DNA from: Linnemannia schmuckeri
Lineage: Eukaryota; Mortierellomycota; Mortierellomycetes; Mortierellales; Mortierellaceae
DNA: 64,000 bases
NCBI GenBank assembly: GCA_029449235.1
Contig: JANATG010000004.1
Span: 1,054,001-1,118,000 of the forward strand
Direction: 5' to 3'
Program-made: the position numbers and the translations under genes
Notes under the pieces: model-generated
Databases searched by the model: none
What the model saw: only the letters and a program-made list of their open reading frames with translations
What the model was told of the DNA's origin: nothing
Shown: positions 45,701 to 59,004 of the stretch, piece by piece
How the letters are laid out: each line of letters starts with the position of its first letter
How positions within the stretch are numbered: position 1 is the stretch's first letter

Positions 45701-47724
45701 AGCCGTTTTGTTACTTGCAACGGCAATGACTTTTGTTGAATCTCCTCCGTCGCGTGTTTTTGAGTTTGCTGTCAGTGCATTGTTACCTCTCCCTCTTTTG
45801 ACAGGCGGGATTTCACCAAAAATAGGGGTGGTTATTTTTTTTCTTTTTTTTTCTTACATGATCTGAAATCGGATGATCCGGTGTGCGTTGCTGTTTTTCC
45901 TTTGCTCCTCTCCCCTTTTACTTTGCGGGGAGATGTGTATCGACATGCACTGTATGGGCAATATCTTTTCCGGATCGATACAAAACAATAGAGAGCGGGT
46001 CAGGTGCGAGAGGGAGCGGTTGTCTAAGGGGGCAAGAGGAAGATGATGATGAGGGTGAGGAAGTGAGCTGATATAATGGAGCATTGGAGGTGATGGAGCT
46101 TAGGGTCAAAGGCGAAAAGGGGACGTGTGAAAACTGTATCTTCCCCACATTTTTTCCTTGTTGAGGTTGCTGTTCGGGTTCTCTTTCATTGCGGTCATTC
46201 TCTGTCTCCTTGATCTCTGTCAATCCTCGTCACGCCTGGTATTATCCTTTTGATTTTCTTCTGTTTTGTGACCAAGAGAAAAGAGGGACAAAGGAATAGC
46301 AGGAGAGAGAAAGGGAGATTGAAGGACTGTGTTAGTGTGTATGGGTGTACTTTGAAAATACTACATACCAGGGCCCGCTGTGTTCCAATCATCGTTCTCA
46401 AGGTTACGACTCTGTTCACCACCCTTTTTTTCCACTACTTTTTTTGTTTACATTCAATTGCAACTATGTGGATATGTGGTTAGGACTACATGTGCTGCGT
46501 GCGAGAGAACAGTTGTAACGGTTGAGAGGGAGATTATGATGCTGGTTCTTTTTGGAAGATGGACTAGGGTAAGAAGGTGTTTGTCTAAAAAGTACTTTAG
46601 ACCGGGAGATCGGTCTGGAGTCTGACTGAAAGGGAGGTGAGAGAGCGAGGGAGTGAGTGAGTAAGCGAGGGAAAAAAGGTGGGGTCAATGTTTATCGAGC
46701 GATGGAGGGATTGAGGATGGAATGAGGAGAAAAATGAGGAAGGGGGCTCGAGAACCGGACTGTACACAAACATCGAATTCAATACAACAAAAGCGACAAC
46801 AACGACAACAACAAAAAATATAAACGATCCAGACAGGGCAAATGAGGGAATGAGAAGATGAAAGAGCGAGAGAGAGACAGGGAGAGAAAGGGAGAGAGAA
46901 ACCTTGGTTGTTATTTTTGACGGTGAACCTAACTTTGAACCTGAAATTACATTTCAGAAAAGTTCTCTCTCGATGATCTCCCTGTCTCCAATTTCACTTG
47001 CTGGTTGATCTGTTTTTAGAGTGCTGTACTTTACACCTCTCATTTTGATGCTCGTCGTTTTGTTGTTGATGTTGACAGCGGCAGCTCGTTTTTCTTACAC
47101 TCTTTGCAGTGGGCGGGGGCTAAAAATACTTTGTCAGGGGACCAGTGGAAGGAAGAAGATGTTATCACCAGTCTCCTGTCAAATATTCTCCTTTGGTTAC
47201 CTGTCTATGTGCTCTCTCTTTGTTGTTATTTTGTTTCTTTTTTCTGGATGGAGTGGTTGTTATTGGTTTTCTGTCAATCCGTCAATCTTTCGATCTCCCA
47301 TCATATGAGGGAGGGAAGGAAGGGGTGTAAAAGAGAGATTTCAACAAAAAATAGAGCAGAGACGATGACAAACAATTTGGCAATATGCTCTAATATCGCT
47401 GCACCTTCTGTCTGGGTGTCTGCGTAACTCGCTGTCTGTGGGCCTCATCAGATGGAGTCAGTCAATCCCTTGCCTTGCTAGCAGCCTGTTAACACCTCAG
47501 GTTACTATATCGTCATCTACTTTGAATAGAATGGATCGGCTTTGATTGAGGAGATGATCCAAGCGATTGCCAAGGACTACAACGACATTGCCATTGGCGA
47601 TGACATGGAAGGCAATCGGGCAGCCATGTTGAAGCGAGTTGAGCAAGTCCGGGAACAGTATATTGATCGGATTCAGGCTAATCCGTGGCTCAAGGAGCAA
47701 CTTGCTAGCGTCTACTGGGACTGA
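39709..47724 (+). CDS. MSH2: DNA mismatch repair protein MSH2
   Basis: Msh2 pairs with Msh6 or Msh3 to recognise mismatches and loops in nuclear DNA. Fourteen exons: 39709-39751, 39898-39989, 40086-40170, 40265-40413, 40508-41204, 41307-41684, 41786-41931, 42060-42295, 42664-42821, 43113-43177, 43355-43522, 44109-44200, 44366-44747, 47530-47724; 961 residues. The mismatch-binding domain (SVHGDDAYFIAQHVYKTTSV) and the lever/clamp (HDLSQYMKLDASAVRALNLM; TSQGGRMLGQWLKQPLMDI) are present. Walker A is GPNMGGKST (about 671-679), followed by ALMAQTGCFVPCSEA and GDSQMKGVSTFMAEMLETAS. Walker B is SLIVIDELGRGTSTYDGFGLA, then FATHFHEL. The C-terminal helices (QVREQYIDRIQANPWLKEQL) are in the last exon, after a 2782-nt intron. 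All ATPase residues look intact. A transcript failing to splice that intron would end at 44840 and lose the final helices. Confidence 0.95.
44748..47529 (+). other. 2782-nt last intron of MSH2
   Basis: Donor GTAAGC and acceptor TTGAATAG join exons 13 and 14 in phase 0. The intron is about ten times longer than its neighbours. It holds T-rich runs, TTTGTTTGTC-type repeats near 45100, purine-rich GA tracts (about 46640-46910) and no convincing frame. Open frames inside are low-complexity and lack family features. No nested RNA gene was recognised. Confidence 0.8.
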
Positions 47725-47749
47725 ATGTTCGCAGAAAGCCTTTAATTCT

Positions 47750-47755
47750 AATAAA
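47750..47755 (+). terminator. poly(A) signal of MSH2
   Basis: AATAAA 26 nt after the MSH2 stop codon, followed 16 nt later by a genomic A tract. Expected place for 3'-end formation. Confidence 0.55.
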
Positions 47756-47770
47756 CGAAAGAATGAATGC

Positions 47771-47797
47771 AAAAAAAAAAAAAAAAAAAAAAAAAAA
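47771..47797 (+). repeat. 27-nt poly(A) homopolymer after MSH2
   Basis: Uninterrupted genomic run of 27 A, just past the MSH2 poly(A) signal. Confidence 0.95.
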
Positions 47798-49247
47798 TGC
47801 TTGTTCTTTTATGCAAGCGAAGGGAATAGACATCTTGTTCTTGATTGCTTTTTAGTTGTATGAACCCTCAGTCCGCTAGTTTAATGTCTGGCCATACTTT
47901 TGAGTTTTTTTTTTTGGTCGTGTTTTCTTCAAGACCATTTCTTGAAACTCTTAAGGTTTTGCTTTAGCTCATGTTTGAACTTGTACTTTTTTTGCTTATC
48001 CTTTCCTGCTATTGTTTTCTATTTGGCATCGCGATGGCATGAGTATGAACGAGTAAAAAAACAAAATATAGTCTTCTTCTCTCCCTCTTCGTTCTACCTC
48101 TATCTTCTCATTTCGTCCCTCATTTTTTTTTTCTATCCTTGAAATATAAAGGCTCAAAAGTTCGCTCGGATGCCCCACCTCATCCCAACTACCGGACACC
48201 AATCAAATTCACCCCTCTCCACCCGATGCCTATCGAAATTCCGGAGAAATTCCGAAATTTGATTTGTTAAGCTGCGAGAGACCAAAAGGATAGGAGTACC
48301 GTCTCAATAGAGGGTAAGAGAGGAGGCGGGCTGTTGTGAGGGTGAAGGGCAGTACCCTTTTTTTGTTTCTTTTTCAGTGGTACACCCTCTTACTTTCTTG
48401 TTCATGAAATACATATAACACACAAAATTAAAGTGTCAGAAGGACAATGAGGGTTTTAAGGCCTAAAACGATGAGGGTTGTTTTGACTGTGCGAGAGACA
48501 AAAGAGTGGCCCTATGTTTATTAAGTATTACCCCACTTTTTTTTATAAGGGGATGGAGAAAAATTACCTAAAACGAATTTTTTTTTCGTGTGGGTTATCT
48601 GCTATGAGGGTTGCAATAACTCTCTCTTTGTTAGACGACGGTCGATAACGACGATGCCTCATGCATCCGCGGAGAAAAACACAGCAACATAGGGGAAACA
48701 AGAGAATTAGGCAAAACTAGAGCGGACAAGAGTAGAGGCGAGGGGATCTAGATAGCCATTGAAATAAGCTGGCAATAAAAACAGGAAAACGCAATAATCG
48801 AAAATAAAACATTGCGCTTACCGTTAACTAATGGACTTCGTTTTCACGCGACCTCATTCATGCCATCATTGGCTTCCTTCTTCTCCTCATTACTCACCTT
48901 CGCTGGCTCATATTTTTGATATACTCACCTTCCACTCTTTATCTATCGAACACGCTCACGGCTTCTTATTTTCCTCTCAACAAAAAGCTCGGTCTGTCGA
49001 AGAAAACAAAGAAAGACAGTAGTGGTGTGGTTTGGAGTATGTACTTCTACGTACATATGTATCTTTTTTTCTTTCTTTCGCCTTTCTTTTGACGACAAGT
49101 CGTTTTTGGGTGTTGGCGATGATGACGCTGCTGTTAGTGTTATTTATTTATTTTTGTACTGAGATGTCATTTGAATAAGTCGATGAATGAATGACTGAGT
49201 AAATGATGATCCGTCGTTCAAACAGGCAGCCTGACTGGTCGGTTGGC

Positions 49248-49268
49248 TTTTGACTTTTGACCTTTGAC
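49248..49268 (+). repeat. heptamer tandem TTTTGAC x3
   Basis: Three successive 7-nt units (TTTTGAC, TTTTGAC, CTTTGAC), giving TGACCTTTGACC at the 3' side. It could be a clustered binding site or simple repeat. Confidence 0.6.
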
Positions 49269-50929
49269 CTCTCGCCTCTGGTCTCGCCTTAAGTTAGCCG
49301 CCGCTTTACTTGAATATATATTGCACAACAACACCAAGCCTACCTCCAGGCACACACTGGTCGCTCGTAAATAAACACTTGCTCCTGCGCTTTTTCACTC
49401 TGTTGACGATGTTTTTTTAAGCGCTCATGATGGCCCATGATGGCCTGACCCACACTCACTCACCCGCTCACTTGTTTCCAATGCCCCAAAAGCTCAGGCC
49501 CTCATACAGACCCAAAATCAAAAATCTCATACGCTCCCCCTTCTTATGGCATTTCTTATCATGATGCTAATGATCCCTCTATCAGTTTTCAACATGAATA
49601 ACAATAACAACGACGATTAGTAGGTGACAACAGAGAGATTTTTGTATATTCTCAAAAATACAAAATGTGGTGTCGCCGTTGCTTTATTGTTGTTTGGCGA
49701 CTCTATTGGTGTTCTCGGTTTGTTTTGTTGTTGCTGTTGTTGTCGTTGTTTTTTTTTTCAAAGAAAAAGAAAGAGAATACATTTTTGCAATTAACCAACA
49801 ACAACGTAAACGCCAACAACAAATAGCTACCTCCATGTGTGCATGAAGAGAATGGAGTGGGAGATAGAGAAAAAAAAGATGCGTTCTCAATCAGCTGACT
49901 TTTTTTCTAGAATGAGTGTTCGTGCGTCTTTCCTCTTCTTCTCTTTTGTTCTCATTGTTTTTGTTTTCGTTGTTTTTTCTTCCCTCTTGAACACATGTGC
50001 ACACGTACTCATACATTGCACTCTATAACCAACGCATTAGCATTTAGATTTTACTTTCTCTGTTATTGTGTGTGTTTTTTGTAACGAACTTACAAAAAAA
50101 TTGGTACCTCATTTGTCTACTGTACCTCCTATCCTCGACAGTCGATTCTTTTTTACCCACCTTATTTTCCACATATCCCAGATATCATGGCCTTCTTTGA
50201 TTCTTTTCTTCACAAACTACCTCCCACTAGTATCAATTTCTAAACTATGAGGGACGTACTGTATGTTCTGTTTTGTGGAGTGGAAAAAAAAATCAGAAAA
50301 ACGAAGCATAAAGAAACTTAATGATGAACAAGCGTGAAGAGAAAGGCGAGAAATGAAAATGCAAGGTGGGTTGGTACTTACCCTCTCCCCTTTTTTTTTC
50401 TTGCTTGTCAGTTTGCTCGTTTTCTATCTTTCTCTCTCCTCATGTTCGTTTCAAAAAAAAAATAAGTAGAGAGGAGGAAGAGAAGTCAGATATGGGTTAT
50501 TATGAAGCGCATGTTTTTTTTGGATGGCAGTTGCCTCGCAGAACTGTATGCTAGGCAAGTTCGCGTAGGATCAAAAAAACCTACAGGCCTGAAAAGTGTA
50601 AGGTCGAAGAACGCATATCGGGATAAACCCGGATTGGAGAGTGAGACAAAGAGAGGAGAGAGATAATGAGACAGTGGTCAAGCCTTGACTTTGGCCACGG
50701 CCCTTGTCAAATGGTTCAGTTGGGATAACGGCCCCGGTTGCGGAGTACGCTTTGTGTATCCACAACTTGGAGGCTGCCATTAGAAGAATAGGAGAATAAT
50801 GAGTGAGAGAGAGCGTACACCGGCCTTGCGTTCCGTTAGTTTTGTACGTTGCCTCCTCTGAGAATACAGAGCTCTTGTTCTCTTCTTTATCAGCCTTTTG
50901 TGAACAGAGGCCATTTAGTGTGCGCTATT

Positions 50930-50931
<2 letters not shown>

Positions 50932-50962
<31 letters not shown>
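50932..50962 (+). repeat. (TG)n microsatellite
   Basis: About 15 uninterrupted TG dinucleotides, read directly. Confidence 0.95.
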
Positions 50963-50964
<2 letters not shown>

Positions 50965-51832
50965 ACGCGTTCTCTTAAAAGTGAACAGACCCCTTTTCAC
51001 TTGCCGTAGTCGCTCCCTCCTCTACTTGTTTTTTTTCCTCCTAGGAGATCCAAACTAAAAAGGATAAATAGTTCGCCGTGACACAACACTTTACGCGTTG
51101 ATGAATTTTGTGGAGAAACAAAAGGGGTGGAAAATTAAAGGACTGGACGACCATCTGACCCCATTCCAAAAGGCAAAAAAGCCAAACGGGAATGCAGTAT
51201 TTTAAAGGATGTTCCGACCCGAACGATCATGGACGCGTATCTGTGTCTGTATGCATATGTATGTGCGTGCGTTGCGTGATTTTTTTTAATAAATGAAACG
51301 TATTACACGACAAAGGGTACCGGCTGGGTTAAAGGAGAATAGCTTACTGGCTGACTGGGTTGGGTGATTGGGTGGAGCATGTGCTACATACAGACCTCTG
51401 TTCGTTAATTTTTTGCAGGGGTCACTTTAGAAAGACATTGCAAAGGAAAATAAAAATGCGGTAAGCAGATAGCAAATAAGGGTGCAGCCGGGTGAAGGTG
51501 AGACCAACGGACGGAAAAGGGTGAATTGGCTAACGAATTGATGCACGTTTACCTCTGTGAATGCCATGCACAGCAGGTGTACATGACTACACACTCACTC
51601 ATAAGCACGTTTTTTTTTTTCTTTTTTCATCTAACCAAAAACAAAAGTGATGAGCAGCGAAAAAGAACTCGAGTCCTGCCTGTCCTGTAATAACAATAAT
51701 GCGAGAGTATGTGCATGTGTGTCAACAAAGAATATGGAATTTAAACAGACAGAAAGGAAGTGGAGCAGAAAATAGAAAAAAGAGGCTGAAAGGCCATATT
51801 GCTTTTCTGCAAACCCATTGACCTGTGTAACA

Positions 51833-51856
51833 ATGATGATGATGATGATGGTGATG
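51833..51856 (+). repeat. (ATG)n microsatellite
   Basis: Six perfect ATG trinucleotides followed by imperfect units. No gene context was seen around it. Confidence 0.85.
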
Positions 51857-52129
51857 ACCCCCATGACGACGAAGACAGCGAGTAGAGGATGTCTGTCCCT
51901 CTTTAGGGAATCCTCCGGAAGGACTCACCCATTTTTTTTTGCACATCCCACCTCCGCTCATTTGGGACCAAATTATGCAATAGGGATCATGCACTTTCAT
52001 TCGCGAAGAGCATTCAATTACAAAGATATGTCGTCGTCAATTACAAACACACATATACACAGACACAGGCACAGACATAAACAGACAACGAGAATAGTCG
52101 ATATGCAAATACGTATCGTATATTAGTCC

Positions 52130-52161
52130 ATTAGCTATCAGCTATTAGCTATAAGCTATTA
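52130..52161 (+). repeat. AGCTAT-type short repeat
   Basis: Four near-copies of AGCTAT(T/C/A) in 32 nt (TTAGCTATCAGCTATTAGCT, then ATAAGCTATT), partly palindromic. Confidence 0.7.
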
Positions 52162-55100
52162 CTCTCGCCGTCGTCGTTGAGACTGTTCTGGGACCACGGT
52201 ACAAGGTACATGGAAGGAGATCCCTGACCATCCTTTCCTCCGTCGTCCCCATCCCCCCGCAGTTTTTATTTTTAAGCAAAGGGCATAGGGCACAATGTCG
52301 CCGTCGCGGTACGCAAACGCACGCACGGTACATACATACATGACGGTATGCAGGAATACATAGTATCATCATTTGCTGTTTTATTTTTGAATCAACACGT
52401 TTTTTTATTATCTCTCCGCGCCTTGACCAATTTTTCTTCCTGATATTAGAAAGTGAAGGACGAGCTGCAGACCATCTGAAGGATAGTATAGAGATAAAGT
52501 GTGAGAGAACGGGAAAAGGAGACTAAGGGAGAGTGGGTTCAAAAGAACGAGAGAAGAGGGCGGTTGCAATTGATTGAGGGAAGAGAGAACGAAAAGGAAG
52601 AAAGGAAGAGAGGGTATGTACTCTTTGTCGGATATGCGAGTGGGTAGTTGCGAAAGTACCAGATCCAGGTCCCTCGCTCACTTGTGTCTCTTCTCCTTCC
52701 TGGCTGAACAAGCTCTCTATTTTTTTCTCTATTTATTTTTCTCAAATCATGAAACAGTTTTGCAATATGAATAAACCTCCTGGATTATGCTCTCGCACTG
52801 CCTCCATATCCTTCGCATATCCATATCATCATGGTACATGCCCTATGCCCCATGTCCTATATCCCTCGTAATTCTTAATTGCAATTGCAATTGCTTCGAC
52901 TCTATCTAATGGGAAGAGAGAGGCTTTGGCCCTTTGGGCTGTTTCTAACTTTCTTTCTTGTTCTATTGACATAATAAAAAAGCTCTTTGGGTTGCGAGAC
53001 CAGACCACCCTTGAGAGAGTGAAGTACCATGATCGTATCATACATAAACGCGTAATTTTATGCTTTGGAACATCCGATGCTCAGTCTTGGAGCTTGTTCT
53101 TTCTGTTGATTTTGTCGTTATGGGTTAGCGGTTTTTTGCAAAAGAGAAAAATATTTTAATAATTGAAGGAGTAGGATTTTTTTTGAATGAATGTTGGAAG
53201 GTATGTCCAAAGGGTATCTAGCATTCAACAAACAAAGGAAACATACGATACGAGTGCATTGAGGAGTTCCATTGCTGTTGTTTGATAGTCAATCGTTGGT
53301 TCGTTTTTCTTCGCTACTTGTTTGTTTCCCCGTTTGTTGACAATTAAAGAAAAACAAAAGAGCTCTCTGTTTTTTTGATAAACAGCTGACATTATCCTAC
53401 ATGCAATTTACCTATCCGTGCGACATTACCGCAAATTGTTCGCACAATTTGGTTAATAAAGGCAAAGGACCGGCGAAAGTAAAAACAGAAGTGCATGTTA
53501 TGTATGTACAAAGAGGAGATCAGGAGTAAGAGAATGTGGATTGTGTTTTATTGCCGAGCACATGTGCGTGCAAGAATGGAAGGGTAGTGTGATAAATTTG
53601 GTGGCGAGTGTTTAATTGCATTCGTTTCGTTTGCAAACAACCAAAAATGCTATTCCTTTAGTCCGTTAGTCGAGATTGTGAGGAAGAGAAGGAAAGGAGG
53701 GTGAGAGAGAAGGATGCGATCGATGGCAGTAACAAGTGAAGAGAGTACTCGGGAAAGAAAGAAATGCATGGGCCCTCTCTTTCTCCTCTCTCTTCCTCCT
53801 GTTCTTTTTCCCTTCTCTCTTTCAACTTTCTCTAACCTTTCCGTTTGCTCTACCACGCGAGAGATAAAAAGATCAATGAAATAAAAAAAAAAAAAAAGGA
53901 GATGAATAATGATAGGAAGAGGATATGAGTAAGATGACAGTGCGGTGAAAGAGAGTATATAGAAAGTGTATCCTCGGAGAGTCTGACAAAGACAGAGGAG
54001 TAAGATGTCTATTTTTTCACTTGCTTTCATGCCCCTTCCTCCGCCCCCTTTGTATGAGTTTTGTGCTCTCAGTCGAAAAGTAATAATATTTCCACGCGTC
54101 TGGGTAATCTGACACCAAGGGGGAGGAGTAATGGGAGCAAAGGGCTTGCAGCTAGAAATAGACTTCTCTTCCCCTCTGGCTCTTCACTTGGTCGTTGTAC
54201 CCTGTCTGTACCCATAGCGCAGTTTATTGCAATTTGGCCCTTTGTCGGAATGTGGTCAAAACACTCTTTCTTGGTCTTCTTAGTTCGTACTGTACTTCGT
54301 AATGATCACAATCTTCCTTTTCTGAATTCTCTCTTTCTTGTTCTCTTTTGTCAATGCTCAATTGAACAAACAATTGACTATAGCATTCGATAGAGAGAAC
54401 AGAAAAGAAGGGGGCTCGGTCTTCCTATGAGTGATGCTTGCATCCAGTAGAAGAGCAGGGATAGTCTGTCGACAGATCTTATTGGATTGAAGGACTGACC
54501 ACCAGGGCCAATGACCTTGCATCCCCTGCCTTTTTTTTTTGTTTATTTGTTTGTGTATGCATAGTGAGTTGATGGATTCGCCCAGGCATTGAGAAATGCA
54601 CACTATATGTGTCTATGTGTCCTCTGAATAATGTTTACAGGACATCTATCTTCTCCACAAAAACCATAACCGCTTGTGCTTGTCTGTCGAGACCCATCCA
54701 TCCATGTTTTACGCCAAGGAAGAAGATAATTGTCAATGCTTTCTTTGTTTGCTTCTGCAGAGCATGGTGGCGTGAGGGCTGTTGTAGATACAGACACCAT
54801 AAATTGCCAAGGGCACTGTTCATCAAGGACAAAAAAACAACGAACCATTGAGCACTTGAAATACGGCAACTAGGTCTCTGCCTTACATTCATCAGGGAGG
54901 TGACAAAGGGCGGATGCAAAATGACTGTGAGAGAGTAGAGTGCTGTTTCCTAATCGAGCCACTCACCTACACTTTTTTTATTTTTTTATTTCAAAAACAA
55001 AACAAAACAAAAAAGAAAACCGCCGCTTCGCCGTTAAGGATGTCCTGTCCTTTACTTTTAGTCAACAGCTGCTTGCTTCCCCTTATTTTATTTTTCATCG

Positions 55101-58100
55101 ACAGCGCCCACTTGCAACGCTTCGCTTGCTTACAGTACTGCGTCATAACAAAAAAAAAGGGTGCTGTTAAGGACAAGAGAATTGGCGGCGAGAGGAAGGC
55201 GGAGAGGGTTGCTGTTGTTGAAAAAGAGAGCAGGCATCTCGTTGGCTAGGGCCTAGATGAAGTAAGATTTCCCCTTCCCCGAGAGATTAAAAAATGACAA
55301 CAAGGACGCGGATGTTGAAGTGTACGTTATAAGCTAAGCTACTACGGCCCTTTTTTTGTGCACAATGCGGGAAGTGCGGAACCTGCAGGGTCCTCTTCCT
55401 ACTACTACCTTTCCTCAGGCTCCCTCTCACGCATCGCCTTTTCCTATCCAACCTACCTGTTCAGGACAACCAAATCTGAAATAAACTTATGACCATCTTT
55501 GGACTCTTTTTTACTTTCTGAGGAGAGAAGTGAGAACACGACACCCAGTTGTAAAATGGTGAATAAGCTAGAAACATGACCCCTCTCTAATTGATCAGGT
55601 GTTGCATACGTGATTAGGGTCAATTACCATTCTCTCAACTCCTCCTCCCTTTTCTATCCCTATTCTACAACCCTAATTCTTGGCTGGCGCACGATTTATC
55701 GTGTCTACATTTTGCCGGAATCAAAAAAGGGTGGTTGAGTTCGAGTTTTCATGAAATATAGGTCATTCATCCCTTCACCCACTCTCTACGCATTGTCGCA
55801 AACTTCCGAGGGACCTCAAGCGGGTGAAAAACACGGAAAGAGATATCTTTCTTTTAGGAAAAAGGAGAAACGAAAGGAGAACAGCGTAGAAAAGGAGCCT
55901 CTTCCTTCAGCTTAACCGCGTAAATCTTCCCTCTCCTTGTCGTCTTTAAGAGTGATGGCCTTTTTCTGGCAGCTCGGGTTAATTCAAGGGAAACGGGGGT
56001 CGAGAACCGGGAAAAACTTAACAAGATACGATACCTTTGCCCTTTCAACTCTACTCCTACGATTGAGACATTGGGCCTGTATGTCTATGTTGCTATTTGC
56101 CTCCTTTTTCAGATCCAGAGAGACATTTTTTTAGGGCGAGTTTGGCGAATCGCAATGCCCTGTTTATTAGCTGTCGTCAGTGCTCAAAGGTCGACATGAG
56201 GAGGAGAAAACACCCAGCCATGAACATTAGGCTAAGAGGAGAAAGAAGACCAGGGTGCAAGATAGATACATTGACGAAAGACATATCCAATGAAGGAGAA
56301 GAGGGGTCGACTTTGTCTGTTTAGTGCTATCTCCCCATGTCTCTCTGGCTGTGTGTCTGACCACAACCGAACATCATCATTATTGTCATGGTATTGCTTA
56401 TTGTTTGTAGAAATGTCAAGCCAACAAAAAAAGTGTCCGTGGAATGTCCAATGACTGCTAGCTTGTTCTTGGCTGTTGTTTTGTAACCTAGATCCACCTT
56501 CCATCTTTTTTTCCAATCGGTCAGCGGCTTGACAATTGGATATGATCAGCTTCGCTGTTTTATCTTTCTGCAATGGACTAGAACGATCACTTCCAGCCCT
56601 CCTATCATCAATTGACTTCATCAAGGGGTACCTTTCTTCTTGTGAACAGGGGCGCCAGGACTCTCCTTCCTTGCTTTTCGTTTTCTCGGAAGAATGCACA
56701 CACCCTTCCTCTCCTATCTTCGTCTTGTTTTGTATTGTTTGTTGCTGTTGTAGATTTGATGATGGACATGAAAAACATTCCCAACAACCACAGCATACAG
56801 GCCGCATGCTACTACGAGAGAAAAAGGAGTCGACCCTCACTCCGCATTTTTTTCGTCGTTCTTCTCCATAGTTGTGTGGCATTTCATTTTTCGCTGCGTA
56901 CGTTCAATTCCTTTTCTAGGAATTTCAGGAACAAAGTGGAGGCATTGGTTGAGCGGGAGAGAGAAAGTGAGGGAGATATGAGTGCAAAGGATGGCCTCGG
57001 CTCTTAGCTTTCGCGTTGGCCACTGAGTTCGGCATAGAAGGAGGGCACGGTGAATGTGATAGCTTTCATTCATGTAGTTGTGGTCGCTCTTTTGTGTTCT
57101 TTTTTTCATGTGGTCCATCCTAGACACACATACATCTGGAGAGGACGTCTTCAAAAAAGGATAGAGGCGGTCTCACTGTTACCTGTACAAGCTGCGACTG
57201 TGACCCACTTTTGTGTTGAGCATACTCTTGCGCAAGGTGAGAAAGAACACATAGGATACTAATATAACACTCAAGAGGAAAAACGTGTAACTTTGTTGAA
57301 AGAGATAGAGAAAAGATAGGACCATCCTTTCTTGCAAAGAAAAGAACGAATGAAGGCAAAGGAAGACAACGAGAAAAAGAGAAATTTTGTGTGTCACACA
57401 CATGATCGTTGTGCCTCCATAATGGGTCTCCTCACTCTGCTCCTTTTTTTATCTCATTCCTCACTCACTCATGAACGTGCTTCCTCTCTCTTCCCCCGTG
57501 CTAGTTTTCTCATGCTATTCAGCTGCTATCTCTGAAATGTGGGGAGGGAGTGTAACAAGAAAGCCACAAGCTCACGAACTAACCGCCATTAGCACCTGTC
57601 TAACTAACTGGCCACCACAAACGTGCTCATTAAAAAACCAAAATCCAAAAAAATTCACTCTCCTTTCATTACAATAGAAAAGCCAGCACATGTGCTTTTT
57701 TTCCTCCCTCTTTTTTTCCATTTCCTTGTTACTCAATTCTCCTTCTTAAGATGATGACAAGGGATGTTTTTCTTTTTGAAGAAGTTATATCTGGAATTAA
57801 GACATTCGCGACCCAGTTGTAAATATATCGAGATCTGTAAAAAAGGAGGTATAGTATGGTCTTTAGGGTACTGTGTTAGATGCGGTTGTTTCTAATCGTT
57901 TTTTTCTCCTTCATATGTGATCAAAGCGCACGCAAACACATTTAAAACATGCACCTCATACATCAGGTAAGAAGAGACAGCAGACATATTTTGACTTCGC
58001 ATCCGGCGCAAGCTAATTAGTACGCGTTTTCCTGAAACGTATCAACAGGAGGTAGGAATATCCTTGCTGGATCTCCTAGACCACACTAGAAGCATCGGAA

Positions 58101-59004
58101 AACAAGGGGACGTAACGGAAAGAGAAATATGAAATTGTATCTACACAATCATAACGCATGCAACGGCAAATCGTTCATTTTCGCATGTTCGTTCTTAAAT
58201 GGAGTTGGAACCATGAATTACCATGAATTTCATGAAAGTGTTAGAGGATGAACATAGTAAACAAATAAACATTAAGAACCCAGGATTATCGCATGTATGG
58301 ATTGGGTGGAGTTTTTTTTGATCACTTATGTCCTGGTTGGCTGTGGCTGTTGGAGCTAGCTCCCAGCACTGAGTTAAAGTCTGGTTGAGTTGTGAGTCGA
58401 GTTCAGTTGAATATTGGTGGCTAACTTCTTCATACCCTTTGAGGGTTAAAGAGAGCGAAAGAAATGAGAACGAACTGAAAATATGTCCCTTTTTTTTAAC
58501 GAGGAGTAGAGGGAGGATGAGGTTGAAGGTTCAATTGAATAGGAAAGAGGAGTGAGTATAAGGAGGGCCTTGGAGTCTATTGAGTCCATATCAAAGAGGA
58601 AGTATCCCTTGGAGGTATCCCCTGTCTGCCTGATTGGATGGCCTCTTCTGCAATATTCAATAGAGAGAGAAAGAAAGAGGCCTTGATATTTTCAAATAGG
58701 GATATTCAATCGTGGCCATTCAATTATAAGGTTGATGTTGAAAAAAAATAAATAGAAAAAATTGCGGTATTGAATAGTCGTCTATTCAGAGAGAACGAGA
58801 AGTGAGCTGAGGCAGAAATGAGAGAGGGTAGGGAGGGGCCAACAGCACACAACAAACACACACAAACAAAACAAAAAACAATAACAACAACAACAACTGA
58901 CAACAGGCAACAACAAAAAGCAATTGCAAAGGGCAGCTGTTGTTCCCTAACAAGAACCTCGATCCCCTCCTTAAAACTGTCAACCCTCTCTTGACCGATT
59001 TTCT

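Larger units (their letters stand above)
47798..59004. other. 11-kb interval with no recognisable gene
   Basis: No frame here is longer than about 216 codons, and the long ones are low-complexity. None shows family motifs, conserved domains or plausible exon chains. The DNA is rich in T runs of 7-10, GA/CT tracts, TG and GAT microsatellites and short palindromes. No transposase, reverse transcriptase, long terminal repeat, tRNA, 5S or rRNA pattern was recognised. It sits upstream of the zinc-finger gene and its TATA box. Upstream regulatory DNA, an unannotated non-coding transcript or decayed sequence are all possible. I cannot tell which from one sequence. Confidence 0.55.

Noticed and set aside
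44922..47427. Several 80-128 codon frames inside the MSH2 last intron as a nested gene
   Set aside because: All are T- or K-rich low-complexity translations without family motifs or plausible splice partners.
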